Source: CALGFI01 sp963786805
GTDB taxonomy: Bacteria; Actinomycetota; UBA4738; HRBIN12
Length of the DNA: 64,000 bases
Assembly: GCA_963786805.1 (NCBI GenBank)
Contig: CAWBAK010000007.1
Coordinates: 124,001-188,000 of the forward strand
Direction of reading: 5' to 3'
In this document: piece by piece, positions 47,357 to 56,891 of the stretch
How the letters are laid out: each line of letters opens with the position of its first letter
Numbering within the stretch: the stretch's first letter is position 1
Notes under the pieces: model-generated
What the model saw: only the letters and a program-made list of their open reading frames with translations
What the model was told of the DNA's origin: nothing
Database searches by the model: none
Program-made: the position numbers and the translations under genes

Positions 47357-48039
47357 CTGGCGTCCAGACAGCCGACGACGTCCTCGGGCAGACCGGGGAA
47401 GCGCAGATCCGCTCCACCCTGCACGAAGTCGTAGGCCGTTCCCGACCAGGTTCCGGGCAGGCCCTCGTAGAACCGGAGCTCCGGGTCCGCGCTCTCGTAC
47501 TGGAACGCGATCCAATCAGGCGAGCGGAACCCCGCCGTGTCGTACGGGGCCACGGCGACCGTCCCGCGACCGAATCGCCGCGACTCCACGAGGAACCGCC
47601 CCTGGAACGACAGGTCCCGCTCGGCGTAGAGCTTCACGTACCAACGCTCGACGAGCACCAGATAGCCCTTGTCCGGAGCCGGCGGCGATTCCGGTCCCTC
47701 GAAGTACCGCATGTCGACAACGACCAGCGGACCCTCGACGCCCGTTACCCGCCGGATGAGCCCGAGCGGCTCCAGGAACCGCGCGGAACCCTCGTCGGGA
47801 GTGACCCATCCCTGGACGCAATCCACGTCGATCTGCCCCGAGGTGAGCGGTGGCTCCTCGGGCAACGCGGGCGGAGTAGGTGAGGGCGTGGACGAGGGGG
47901 GCTCGGCCGGCGAGATCGGCGGCGTCGTCGCGGGCACCTCGGCTCGCTCCTCGTCGTCGGGTGAGCACGCGGCGATCGCGAACGCGAGGAGCAGCGCCGT
48001 GATCGCCGCCATCGCTTTCGAGAGAGAACGCCGATGCAT
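47353..48039 (-). CDS. predicted lipoprotein of unknown function
   Basis: The 228-residue protein has a lipoprotein signal peptide with lipobox AIAAC (Cys25). A Pro/Ser/Thr-rich spacer of about 30 residues follows, then a beta-rich domain (QGRFLVESRRFGRGTVAVAPYD, DPELRFYEGLPGTWSG). I do not recognise the domain. It is probably attached to the outer face of the cytoplasmic membrane. It diverges from the Tat-exported phosphoesterase gene and converges on the acyl-CoA dehydrogenase. Confidence 0.72.
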   Translation of the reverse strand: MHRRSLSKAMAAITALLLAFAIAACSPDDEERAEVPATTPPISPAEPPSSTPSPTPPALPEEPPLTSGQIDVDCVQGWVTPDEGSARFLEPLGLIRRVTGVEGPLVVVDMRYFEGPESPPAPDKGYLVLVERWYVKLYAERDLSFQGRFLVESRRFGRGTVAVAPYDTAGFRSPDWIAFQYESADPELRFYEGLPGTWSGTAYDFVQGGADLRFPGLPEDVVGCLDAS

Positions 48040-48116
48040 CGAACCTCGGAGTCGGCCGAAGAAGCGGGAGGACCGAAGGATATCGTTCGCGGGCTTCCTT
48101 GATAGGTTGAGGAACC

Positions 48117-49583
48117 GTGCCGCCCGACTCCCCGAACCGCCATGAGGAGCGCGAGCCCGACCCGGGATACGAACGCCTCCCGCACGATCGCACGCCGTTC
48201 CTCTCGCGGCGGAGATTCCTGCGCGGCTCCGGTCTCGCGCTCGCGGGGGCGACGCTGTACGCCTGCACCGGAGGAGGTCGCAAGGTTCCCGTCGCCGGCC
48301 CCACCACGTCGGCGTCCGTGGCCGCGACGGACACACGATGGCCGATCAAGCGCGCGATCTACGTGATGCTGGAGAACCGCAGCTTCGACAACCTGTTCGG
48401 CCGGTTCCCCGGGGCGAGTGGCGCGACCGTCGGCATGAAGTTCGGTGAAGAGGTCGCGCTCGGAGCGTGCCCGGCGTGGCTGCCCGGCGACCTCCCGCAC
48501 GACCGCGCCGCGTTCCTGAACCATGTCAACGGCGGGACGTACGACGGATTCGCCAACGGAAGGTTCAGCGACCCGTGGGCGTACACCGCGTTCGAGGAGC
48601 AAGCGGCTCCGAGCTACTGGCGGCTCGCACGCGACTACGTCCTGTGCGACAACTTCTTCGCGTCGGCCGCCGGCCCCTCGTATCCGAACCACTTCTACTT
48701 CGTCGCGGGTCAGTCCGGCGGTGCGATCGACAACCCCGAGAACATCGAGACGCGGGTCGAAGATGACGGTCGTCGCTTCAAGAGCTGGGGTTGCGACGCG
48801 GTCGGCGAGAACGTGTTCGTCTTCGTGAAGGACGACCAGGGGAACCTCACCAAGCACGACCCGTGCTTCGACTTCCCCACGGTGCCGCAGCAGCTCGAGG
48901 ACGCCGGGGTCTCCTGGGCGTACTACTCCGCGGAGCCGTACCAGCCCGGGTACTTCTGGAACGCACTGAACGGGATCGCCGGCGTGTACCACACGGACCT
49001 GTGGCGTTCCGACCGCATCCGCCCCGTCGACCGGATCGTGCGGGATATCCGCGACGGGCTCCTGCCCGCCGTGACATGGGTGACGCCGCGTTTCGAGCTC
49101 TCGGACCACCCGCCCGAGAGCACCTGCCACGCCCAGAACTGGGTCACGGACATCGCGAACGCCGTGATGGAGACCGACGACTGGGAACAGACGGCGCTAT
49201 TCATCACCTGGGACGAGTGGGGCGGCTTCTACGACCACGTCCCGCCGCCCGAGGTGGACGACGTCGGGTTCGGTTTCCGGGTGCCGATGCTCGTCGTGTC
49301 GCCCTACGCGAGGAAGGGGTACATCGACGACGCCGAGGGAGAGTTCAGCTCACCGCTGAAGTTCATCGAGGACAACTGGGGACTCCCCTACCTCACCGAG
49401 CGGATCGAACGCACCCACAACTTCGAGCACGTCTTCGACTTCGCGAAGGACCCGCGGGCCGACGCCCAGCCGCTGCCGAGGATCGAGGACTGCTACGGCA
49501 CGCCGTGGGACTTCCCGGGCTTCGACTATCCGGGCTGGCCCGCCGGCATGAGCCCGCCGCCCGACCCGACCACCTTCGTCTAG
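48117..49583 (+). CDS. Tat-exported phospholipase C-like phosphoesterase
   Basis: The 488-residue protein has a Tat signal SRRRFLRGSGLALAGATLYAC whose Cys50 also makes a lipobox, so it may be a Tat lipoprotein. The phosphoesterase domain has YVMLENRSFDNLFGRFPG, YPNHFYFVAGQSGG, FITWDEWGGFYDHVPPPE and GFRVPMLVVSPYARKGY, the family metal-site pattern. It should hydrolyse phosphodiesters or phosphomonoesters outside the cell, releasing phosphate or head groups such as choline. GTG 48117 follows GAGG. The stop shares CTAG with the converging gene. Confidence 0.88.
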   Translation: MPPDSPNRHEEREPDPGYERLPHDRTPFLSRRRFLRGSGLALAGATLYACTGGGRKVPVAGPTTSASVAATDTRWPIKRAIYVMLENRSFDNLFGRFPGASGATVGMKFGEEVALGACPAWLPGDLPHDRAAFLNHVNGGTYDGFANGRFSDPWAYTAFEEQAAPSYWRLARDYVLCDNFFASAAGPSYPNHFYFVAGQSGGAIDNPENIETRVEDDGRRFKSWGCDAVGENVFVFVKDDQGNLTKHDPCFDFPTVPQQLEDAGVSWAYYSAEPYQPGYFWNALNGIAGVYHTDLWRSDRIRPVDRIVRDIRDGLLPAVTWVTPRFELSDHPPESTCHAQNWVTDIANAVMETDDWEQTALFITWDEWGGFYDHVPPPEVDDVGFGFRVPMLVVSPYARKGYIDDAEGEFSSPLKFIEDNWGLPYLTERIERTHNFEHVFDFAKDPRADAQPLPRIEDCYGTPWDFPGFDYPGWPAGMSPPPDPTTFV

Positions 49584-50170
49584 CCCGGAACGCCTGCCGC
49601 AGGCATCGCGCTCCCTGTCAGGAGCTCGAACGCGGGCCCTAGCCGCTCCGGCTCGGCGTCGGGGATCGAGGGCGTCAGGATCCGCTCGCCGAGGGCCCAC
49701 GCGATGATCTCGGCACCCTGCTCGTACCCGCGGTCACGCCAAGGCACGGACCCGGTGTTCCAGGAAACAAGCCCTTGCAGCTGGAGGAATCGCGCCCGAG
49801 TCGACTCGGTGACGTTCTGGTCGAGCCAGATGTGGCCCATCTCGTGGAGGAGGTTCCGGCGCGTCATCGAGTTGATAAGGGTCGTGCAGACGTCCACCCG
49901 TCCGCTCTTCGCGTAGCCGAGATGGCCGCCGCACCCGTCGGCGTCGCCGTGGAAGTGGATCTCCACCGCGGGAGCCTCGAGCCCCGCCGCCTCGAACCGC
50001 CGAACGGCCCACCGACTGAGGTCGACCTGCTCGGCGGCGGCCCCGTAGACCTGAACCTCGGGCCGGACCTGGATCGGCGTGGCCTCTGCCTCGGGCAAGC
50101 TCAGATGCCAGGTGGAGACGCCGGCCGACAGGCCGAGGATCGCGGCTCCGAGGCGGGTGATCGTGCGCAT
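49580..50170 (-). CDS. exported HExxH metallopeptidase-like protein
   Basis: The 196-residue protein has an N-terminal signal-like helix (ITRLGAAILGLSAGVS), the zinc motif H109-E-M-G-H113 in RNLLHEMGHIWLDQ, and a possible third ligand Glu154 in YEQGAEIIAWAL. This fits a small gluzincin-like fold. The two Cys residues near 80 and 95 may form a disulphide. Function is inferred from the motif only; it could be an inactive relative. It faces the BTAD regulator gene across a 174-base gap. Confidence 0.65.
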   Translation of the reverse strand: MRTITRLGAAILGLSAGVSTWHLSLPEAEATPIQVRPEVQVYGAAAEQVDLSRWAVRRFEAAGLEAPAVEIHFHGDADGCGGHLGYAKSGRVDVCTTLINSMTRRNLLHEMGHIWLDQNVTESTRARFLQLQGLVSWNTGSVPWRDRGYEQGAEIIAWALGERILTPSIPDAEPERLGPAFELLTGSAMPAAGVPG

Positions 50171-50233
50171 GCGAGCACGTTCGAACCCGCCTCATGAAGC
50201 CTCCGTGCGAGATGCGTGAAGGCGACTGAACGG

Positions 50234-50257
50234 TTCTTCCAAGCGTTCTTCAAGCGC
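50234..50257 (+). promoter_or_regulatory. SARP-like direct repeats upstream of the BTAD regulator
   Basis: TTCTTCCAAGCG is followed at once by TTCTTCAAGCG, a direct repeat with about one helical turn of spacing. SARP/BTAD activators bind heptamer direct repeats with 11-bp periodicity near the -35. The position about 100 bases before GTG 50345 fits autoregulation, but the match is by eye. Confidence 0.3.
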
Positions 50258-50344
50258 TCGCTCGGACACTTGCGGCGCGTGAACGGTCAGACCTGGTCCG
50301 ATGCGGGGATTCCCTTCGAGGCTCACGGCGGATACCGTCGGCCC

Positions 50345-53300
50345 GTGCAGCTCCGCATCCTCGGGCCTCTGGAGGTCACCGAGGGGAACGGCCCGATCCC
50401 GCTCGGCGGCCCGAAGCAGCGGGCGGTCCTCGCCCACCTGCTCCTGCGCGCGAACCACCTCGTCCCGACCGAGGTCCTGATCGACGAGGTGTGGGGCGAG
50501 GAGCCGCCCGAGGCGGCCCGCAACTCGCTCCAGAGCTACGCGTCGCACCTTCGCAAGGCCCTCGGCCCCGAGCGCATCGAGGGCAGCCGCGCCGGCTACG
50601 TGCTCCGCGCGGACCCGTCGGAGGTGGACGCCTTTCACTTCCAGTCGCTGCTCCGCGACGCGCGACGCCTCCTCCCCATCGAACCGAAGGCCGCGGTCGG
50701 CGCCTTCGACGAGGCGCTCGCGCTCTGGCGTGGTCCCGCGTTCGCCGACCTCGGCGAGGAGCGGTCGCTGCTTGCCGAGGCGGCCCGGCTCGATGAGCTG
50801 CGCCTGGCCGCGATCGAGGACCGTACGGAGGCCATGCTCACGCTCGGCCGGCACGCCGAGGTCGTCGGCGAGCTCGAGACGCTCACCGCAAACCACCCGC
50901 TCCGCGAACGCCTGTGGGGGCAACTGGTCCTCGCGCTCTACCGCGCGGGCCGGCAGGCCGACGCGCTCGCCGCGTTCGAGCGGGCCCGACAGTTCCTGGC
51001 CGAGGAGCTCGGGATCGACCCTTCGCCGGAGCTCCGAAGGCTCCACGAGCGGATCCTGCGGCAGAGCCCCGAGCTCGAGATCAGCGGGTCGCCGCTCCGC
51101 GGCTACCGCCTCCTCGAGCGCATCGGCGCCGGGAGTTTCGGGGCGGTCTGGCGCGCGCTCCAGCCGGAGGTGGGCCGGGACGTGGCCGTCAAGGCGATCC
51201 ATCCGCACCTGGCGAACGACCCCGACTTCATCCGCAGGTTCGAGGCCGAGGCGCAGATCGTCGCCCGCCTCGAGCACCCGCACGTCGTTCCCCTCTACGA
51301 CTACTGGCGGGAACCTGGCGGCGCATATCTGGTCATGCGGTACCTTCGCGGCGGCGACCTCGCCGACGCGCTCGCGAAGGGACCGCTCGAGCTGGACCGC
51401 GTCGCCGCGCTGCTCGACCAGGTCGGCGGAGCGCTCACCGCCGCCGCACCACCAGGGCGTGGTTCATCGCGACGTGAAGCCGAGCAACATCCTGCTGGAC
51501 GAGGAGGGCAACGCGTACCTCGCGGACTTCGGCATCGCCAAGGACATGTCCGCGCCCGACGCGACGGAGCCCGGCATGGTCAAGGGATCGCTCGCCTACC
51601 TCGCGCCGGAACAGATCCGTGGAGGGACGGTCACGCCGCGCGCGGACCTGTACGCGCTCGGCGTCGTCCTTTTCGAGGTCCTCGTCGGGGAGCACCCCTT
51701 CCACGACGTGCCGAGCATGGCGCTGCTCCGACCGCCACCTGCGCCAGCCCCTCCCCTCGGCTCGCGAACGTCGGCCCGACCTGCCGGCCGCTGTCGACGA
51801 GGTCATCGCGACGGCGACCGCGAAGGATCCCGAACTGCGCTTCCCAGACGCCCTCGCGATGGCTGCCGCGTTCCGCGCCGCGCTTACTCCGGCAGACATC
51901 GGCGATCGCGCCGACCGCACCGCCGCTCGAGGTCCGCAACCCGTACAAGGGCCTTCGCGCGTTCTCGGAGGCGGACGCGCACGACTTCTTCGGGCGCGAA
52001 ACCTTCGTCGCGCGGTTGCTCGACCGGTGGCGGGGCCCGGGTCGTGCGAGGCGCGCGCTTCCTCGTCGTGGTCGGCCCGAGCGGGAGCGGGAAGTCCTCC
52101 GCCGTACGCGCGGGCTTCGTGCCCGCGCTTCGAGCGGGCGCGATCGACGGCTCGGCGGAGTGGTTCATCACCGAGATGGTTCCGGGCCGCCATCCGATGG
52201 AGGAGCTCGAGGCGGCGCTGCTCCGGGTCGCGGTCGAAGCCACCGGCTGGGCTGCTCGGACTGCTCGAGTCCGGGCCACGCGGCCTGATCGACGCCGTGG
52301 ACCGGGTCACGCCCGAGGGCGCGGAGCTCGTGCTCGTGGTCGACCAGTTCGAGGAGGTCTTCACGCTGACCGAGGCCGAGGCCGAGCGCTCGCTGCTGCT
52401 CGAGAGCCTCCGCGTGGCGGTCGCGGATCCGGCGAGCCGCGTGCGGGTGATCGCGACCCTCCGCGGCGACTTCTACGACCGGCCGCTCAACTACCAGCGC
52501 TTCGGCGAGCTGCTCGGGGCGAGCACCGAGGTCGTGACGCCGCTCGCGCCCGACGAGCTCGAGCGGGCGATCGTCGGGCCCGCCGAGCCGCTCGGTCTCC
52601 GACGTCGAGCCCGCCCTCGTCGCCCAGGTGGCGTCGGACGTCGCCGAACAGCCCGGGGCGCTTCCGCTCGTGCAGTACGCCCTCACCGAGCTCTTCGAGC
52701 GGCGGGACGACGGACGGCTCACGCTCGCCGCCTACCGGGACATCGGCGGTGTAGCCGGGGCGCTGGCCGCGAGGGCCGAGCAGCTGTACGCGGCGCGGGA
52801 CGAGGCCGGTCGCGAAGCGATGCGCCAGCTCTTCCTGCGTCTCGTGACCCTCGGCGAAGGGACCGCCGACACCCGACGCAGGGTGCCGCGGTCCGAGCTC
52901 GCCGGCCTCGAGGTCGAGCCCGAGGCGATGCGGTCGGCCCTCGACGCGTTCGGGCGGCATCGCCTGCTGACGTTCGACCGCGACCCCGCGTCCCGCGAGC
53001 CCACGGTCGAGGTAGCCCACGAGGCGCTTCTGCGTTCGTGGCCGCGACTGCGAGCGTGGATCGACGCCGCCCGCGAGGACGTTCGGACGCTGCGGCGTGT
53101 GGCGGAAGCCGCATCCGAGTGGACGCACAGCGGCCGGGAGCGCGAGCTTCCTCCTGACCGGGATCGCGCCTGGACCAGTTCGAATCATGGGCCTCCTCGA
53201 CGAGCCTCGCCATCGGACACGCCGAGCGCGAGTACCTCCGCGCGGGCGTCGCGAGACGCGAGCAGGAACGGGCCGCCGAGGAGACGAGGGCGGCGCGAGG

Positions 53301-54752
53301 AGCGATGGTCGAGCGACGATCCGTCAAGAGGCTTCGAGCGCTCGTCGCGGTGCTGACCGCCGGCGTCCTCGTGGCGGGGACGCTCACCGCCATCGCCATC
53401 GATCGGAATTCGACGGCGCAGCACGCGACACGCCTGGCCTTCGCCAGCGAGCTCGCGACTGCCTCCTTCGCGAACCTCGAGGTCGATCGGGAGCTCGCGG
53501 TCCTGCTCGCCCTCCAGTCGCGGCGCGTCAGCGAAGGGATCGTGCTGCCCCAGGCCGAGGAGACCCTCCGCCGTGCCGGGACCGCGGTCGCGATCGACGC
53601 GAGCTCCGTCCTCGGCCAGGGCGTCCATGACGTCTCGGTCGCGTCCGACGGCAGCGCGGTTGCGGTCGTCGGAGTCGACGGCTCGGTCGGCGTGTGGGAC
53701 CTTCGGACCGGCCGACGGACCTTCGTGGACACCTCGCCGGAGCCGTGCGGGGTCTCCAGCTGTCCCGACGACGTGCTCTCCGTGTCCATGAGTGACGGTG
53801 GATCCACTCTGGCCACGTTGACTCCGGCCACGTCGGAGGGCGAGAACGTCTTCCACGTGTGGGACCTCGCCAGTGGTCGCGAGACCTTCACGGTCGCGCC
53901 CACACCCGGGTTGATCGACGAGGGGTTCGTCCTTCTCAGCCCCGACGGCAGCTTGCTCGCGACCGGGGAGTGGGACACGATCCGGATGCATTCCGTCGGA
54001 AGGGAGCGACCCATGTGGACGCTCGAGGGGTTGGGATCGGTCCCCTGGCTGACGTTCAGCCCCGACGGGAGACACCTGTTCTTCGGCGGCATGTCCGATC
54101 TGAGGTCCGACGCCGGCCCCGGACTCCTCGACGTCACGACCGGTGAGACCGAGATCCTTGTCGATGGCGACATCGCAGTTGGGAGTGTGTCGTTCAGCGC
54201 AGACGGCGCGCGGGTCGCGTTCGCCACCTAGGACCCGTTCGTTGGCGGAGACCTCAAGGTATGGGACCTTGCATCCGGAAGGCAGATCGCCACCACGCCA
54301 TCGACGGGCGGCCCGGTCGCTCTGAGCCCGGACGGGGGCGTGCTCGCCGTGACGGGCCTGGACGATCGGGATGAGTCAGGCTGTTGGACGCGAACACGCT
54401 CGACCTGATCGGCACGTTGAAGGGCCATGTCGGCTCGGGGTTGGAGGAGATCGCCTTCGACCGCCGGGGCAGCAAGGTCGTGACCGTGAGCCTCGACGGA
54501 ACGGTGCGCGTGTGGGATGCGCGGACGGGAGAGCTGATCTTCACGCCTCCAGCGGAGCCGAGCGGCGTCGAATCTGTCGCCTTCAACCACGATGGCTCGC
54601 AGATGATCGCGATCCACGCGGACGGGAGGATCCTCGTGTACCCGATCGCCCTCGAGGACGCGATCGAGATCGCACGCTCACGCGTCACGCGCTCGCTCAC
54701 TGAAGCGGAGTGCCGAACGTACCTGCACTTCGAGGCCTGCCCGTCCAGCTAG
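50345..54752 (+). CDS. giant regulator: SARP/BTAD - Ser/Thr kinase - nSTAND ATPase - TM - WD40, eight frameshifts and one in-frame stop
   Basis: Corrected length is about 1,465 residues. Order: winged-helix DNA-binding domain (LRILGPLEV; PKQRAVLAHLLLRAN), BTAD helices (to about 240), then a kinase with GAGSFGAVWRA, VAVKAIHPH, HRDVKPSNILLDE, ADFGIAKDM and APEQIRGG. The nSTAND NTPase (NPYKGLRAFSEADAHDFFGRE) has Walker A GPSGSGKSSAVRAG and Walker B LVLVVDQFEEVF. One transmembrane helix (VAVLTAGVLVAGTLTAIAI, near 53340-53400) precedes a WD40 propeller (VGVWDLRTGR, LKVWDLASGRQ, VRVWDARTGE). Frame changes are near 51440, 51735, 51915, 52040, 52245, 52600, 53150 and 54375; TAG at 54229-54231 is in frame. 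The start GTG 50345 opens the DNA-binding domain directly. Confidence 0.85.
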
Positions 54753-54778
54753 AGCGCAGCTCGCTCCGGTCGCACGGC

Positions 54779-56881
54779 TCAGGACGAGCGTGAGATGACG
54801 AGCGCGTCGACGGCGACGCAGCCGTCCGGACCGCAGATCACCGGGTTCGCGTCGAGCGAATCGAGGTGGTCCCCGAGATCGTGCGCCAGCCACGACATCG
54901 CGACGATCGCGCGAACGAGCGCGTCAACGTCGGCGGCGGGGCGGCCACGCACCCCGTCCAGGAGCGGGCGGACCGCGAGGCGGTCGACCATCCCGCGCGC
55001 CCGTGCCTCGTCGAGCGGTGGCAGCGCCATCCGTCGGTCCTTCAGCACCTCGACGAGCACGCCGCCGGCGGCCACCAGCACGAGCGGCCCGAACTGCTCG
55101 TCGCGAACGATGCCGAGATGGATCTCGACGCCGGGCGGCGCCATGGCCGCCACGGTCACGACCGGTCCGAGCCGTTCCGCAAGGTCCAGATAGGCCTGCT
55201 TCACGGCGATGCCGTTCGGCAGTCCGAGATGCACGCCCCCGACGTCGCTCTTGTGCGTGGCGTCGGGCATGGCCGTCTTGACGGCGACGGGGTAGCCGAC
55301 CTTGCCGGCCGCCGCGAGCGCGTCGTCGAGCGAGAGCGCCACCACCGCAGCCACCGACGGAACCCCGTAGTCCGAGAGCATCCGCAGTGCCATGGCTTCA
55401 GAGAGTTGATCGCGCAACGCGTGCGCCCAGTGATCGCGGACATTGGCCGGCACCGGCGATGTCGAGGCGACCGGAGGGAGTGCCCGATGGTTCCGATGCT
55501 CGAACAGATGCCGGAACGCCGCGAGTCCGGTGAGGGTGCCTTCCAGCACCGGCGCGCCGTTCTCGTGGAGGCGTTCGACGTCGGGACGGCTGATGCCGCT
55601 CGCGAAGTTGGACAGCATCGCCATCGGCTTGTCGGTCTCGGGCCAGACCTCCAGGAACGAGGCGATGAACCCCTCGTCCGGGTCGTCGTCGGTCGTCAGA
55701 TCGACCGCGAACGCCAGCGCGGCCACGCCGGGATCGTCCAGGAGCGCGCGTTCGCATCCGTTGACGACCGCGAAGGCGTCCTTCCCGGTGCCCCAGAAAT
55801 CCAGCGGGTTCACGGCCGCCAGGCCCGGGTCGAGCAGCTCCGCGAGCCGATCGGTCGTCTCGGGCGCGATGGACGCGAGCGGCACCCCGGCCGTCGCGGC
55901 CGCGTCCACTAACATCGCGCGCTCTCCGCCGGAGTCGTGGATCGAGGCGAGGGCGCCGGGGCCCGCACGCCGGCCCGCGACGAACAAGGCAAGGGTGTCG
56001 CCCATCTCGTCGAGGGTCTCCACGCGGTGAACGCCGTCGGCCTCGAACAGCGCCTCGTACGCGCCGTCCTCGCCCGCGAGCGCGCCGGAGTGCGAGGTCA
56101 CGAGCGCTCGCGAGAGCGCCTCGCGCCCGACCTTGAGCACCACGACCGGCACGTCGCGATCGCCGGCCACGGCCATCGCGTCGCGGAAGCCGGCGGCATC
56201 GCGGATCGTCTCGATGAACAGCCCGATCGCCTTCGTGCTCTCGAGCCCGAGCGCGTACCGCAGATAGTCGGCCGTCGTCGTCACGAACTCCTGCCCTGCG
56301 GAGATCGCGACGTTGAAGCGGAGTCCACGGTCGTTGTGGAGGAGCGCAGCGAACGCCGATCCAGAATGGCTGATGAACGCGATCGACCCGGGATCGAGGC
56401 GTTCGGGCTCGTACCAACCCGTCGCGCGAAGCCCGCGCTCGACGTTCACGAAACCCATGCAGTTCCCACCGCACACGGCCATCCCGGCGTTGCGAGCGAT
56501 GGCAGTGAGCCGCTCGGTGAGCGGCGGGACGCCCTCGCGCGGCTCCTCGAAGCCGCTCGCGTAGATCACGGCCGACCCGACCCGTGCGGCTGCACAGGCC
56601 GAGAGCGTCTCTTCCAGCAACGAGTTCGCGAGCGAGATCACGGCGAGGTCCACGGGTTCGGGGATCTCGCCGATCGACGGGTAACAGCGGGAGCCCTCGA
56701 GCTCCTCGTACTTCGGGTTCACGGGGTAGACGTCGCCGTCGAAACCGCCCTTTCGGAGTTCGAGCAGCGTCTGATGACCGGCGGTGCCCTCGCGCCCGCT
56801 CGCCCCGATGACGGCGACGGAACGCGCCTCGAGCATCCGCTCGAGCGGCGTCCGCGCGTCCGACGATCCCTCGTTCGACAC
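54779..56881 (-). CDS. ADP-forming acetyl/acyl-CoA synthetase (fused alpha-beta)
   Basis: The 700-residue NDP-forming enzyme interconverts acyl-CoA, ADP and phosphate with acid, CoA and ATP. Order: CoA-binding Rossmann domain (SVAVIGASGREGTAGHQTL), succinyl-CoA-ligase-like domain, and ATP-grasp domain from about 470 (YPVAVKTAMPDATHKSDVGGV). The phospho-His region VTSHSGALAGEDGAYEALF is near residue 262. It conserves the energy of thioesters from amino- or fatty-acid breakdown. It starts 10 bases after the PYROXD2-like gene and is probably in one operon with it, under the divergent TetR regulator. Confidence 0.91.
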   Translation of the reverse strand: MSNEGSSDARTPLERMLEARSVAVIGASGREGTAGHQTLLELRKGGFDGDVYPVNPKYEELEGSRCYPSIGEIPEPVDLAVISLANSLLEETLSACAAARVGSAVIYASGFEEPREGVPPLTERLTAIARNAGMAVCGGNCMGFVNVERGLRATGWYEPERLDPGSIAFISHSGSAFAALLHNDRGLRFNVAISAGQEFVTTTADYLRYALGLESTKAIGLFIETIRDAAGFRDAMAVAGDRDVPVVVLKVGREALSRALVTSHSGALAGEDGAYEALFEADGVHRVETLDEMGDTLALFVAGRRAGPGALASIHDSGGERAMLVDAAATAGVPLASIAPETTDRLAELLDPGLAAVNPLDFWGTGKDAFAVVNGCERALLDDPGVAALAFAVDLTTDDDPDEGFIASFLEVWPETDKPMAMLSNFASGISRPDVERLHENGAPVLEGTLTGLAAFRHLFEHRNHRALPPVASTSPVPANVRDHWAHALRDQLSEAMALRMLSDYGVPSVAAVVALSLDDALAAAGKVGYPVAVKTAMPDATHKSDVGGVHLGLPNGIAVKQAYLDLAERLGPVVTVAAMAPPGVEIHLGIVRDEQFGPLVLVAAGGVLVEVLKDRRMALPPLDEARARGMVDRLAVRPLLDGVRGRPAADVDALVRAIVAMSWLAHDLGDHLDSLDANPVICGPDGCVAVDALVISRSS

Positions 56882-56891
56882 GCGCCTCAGG

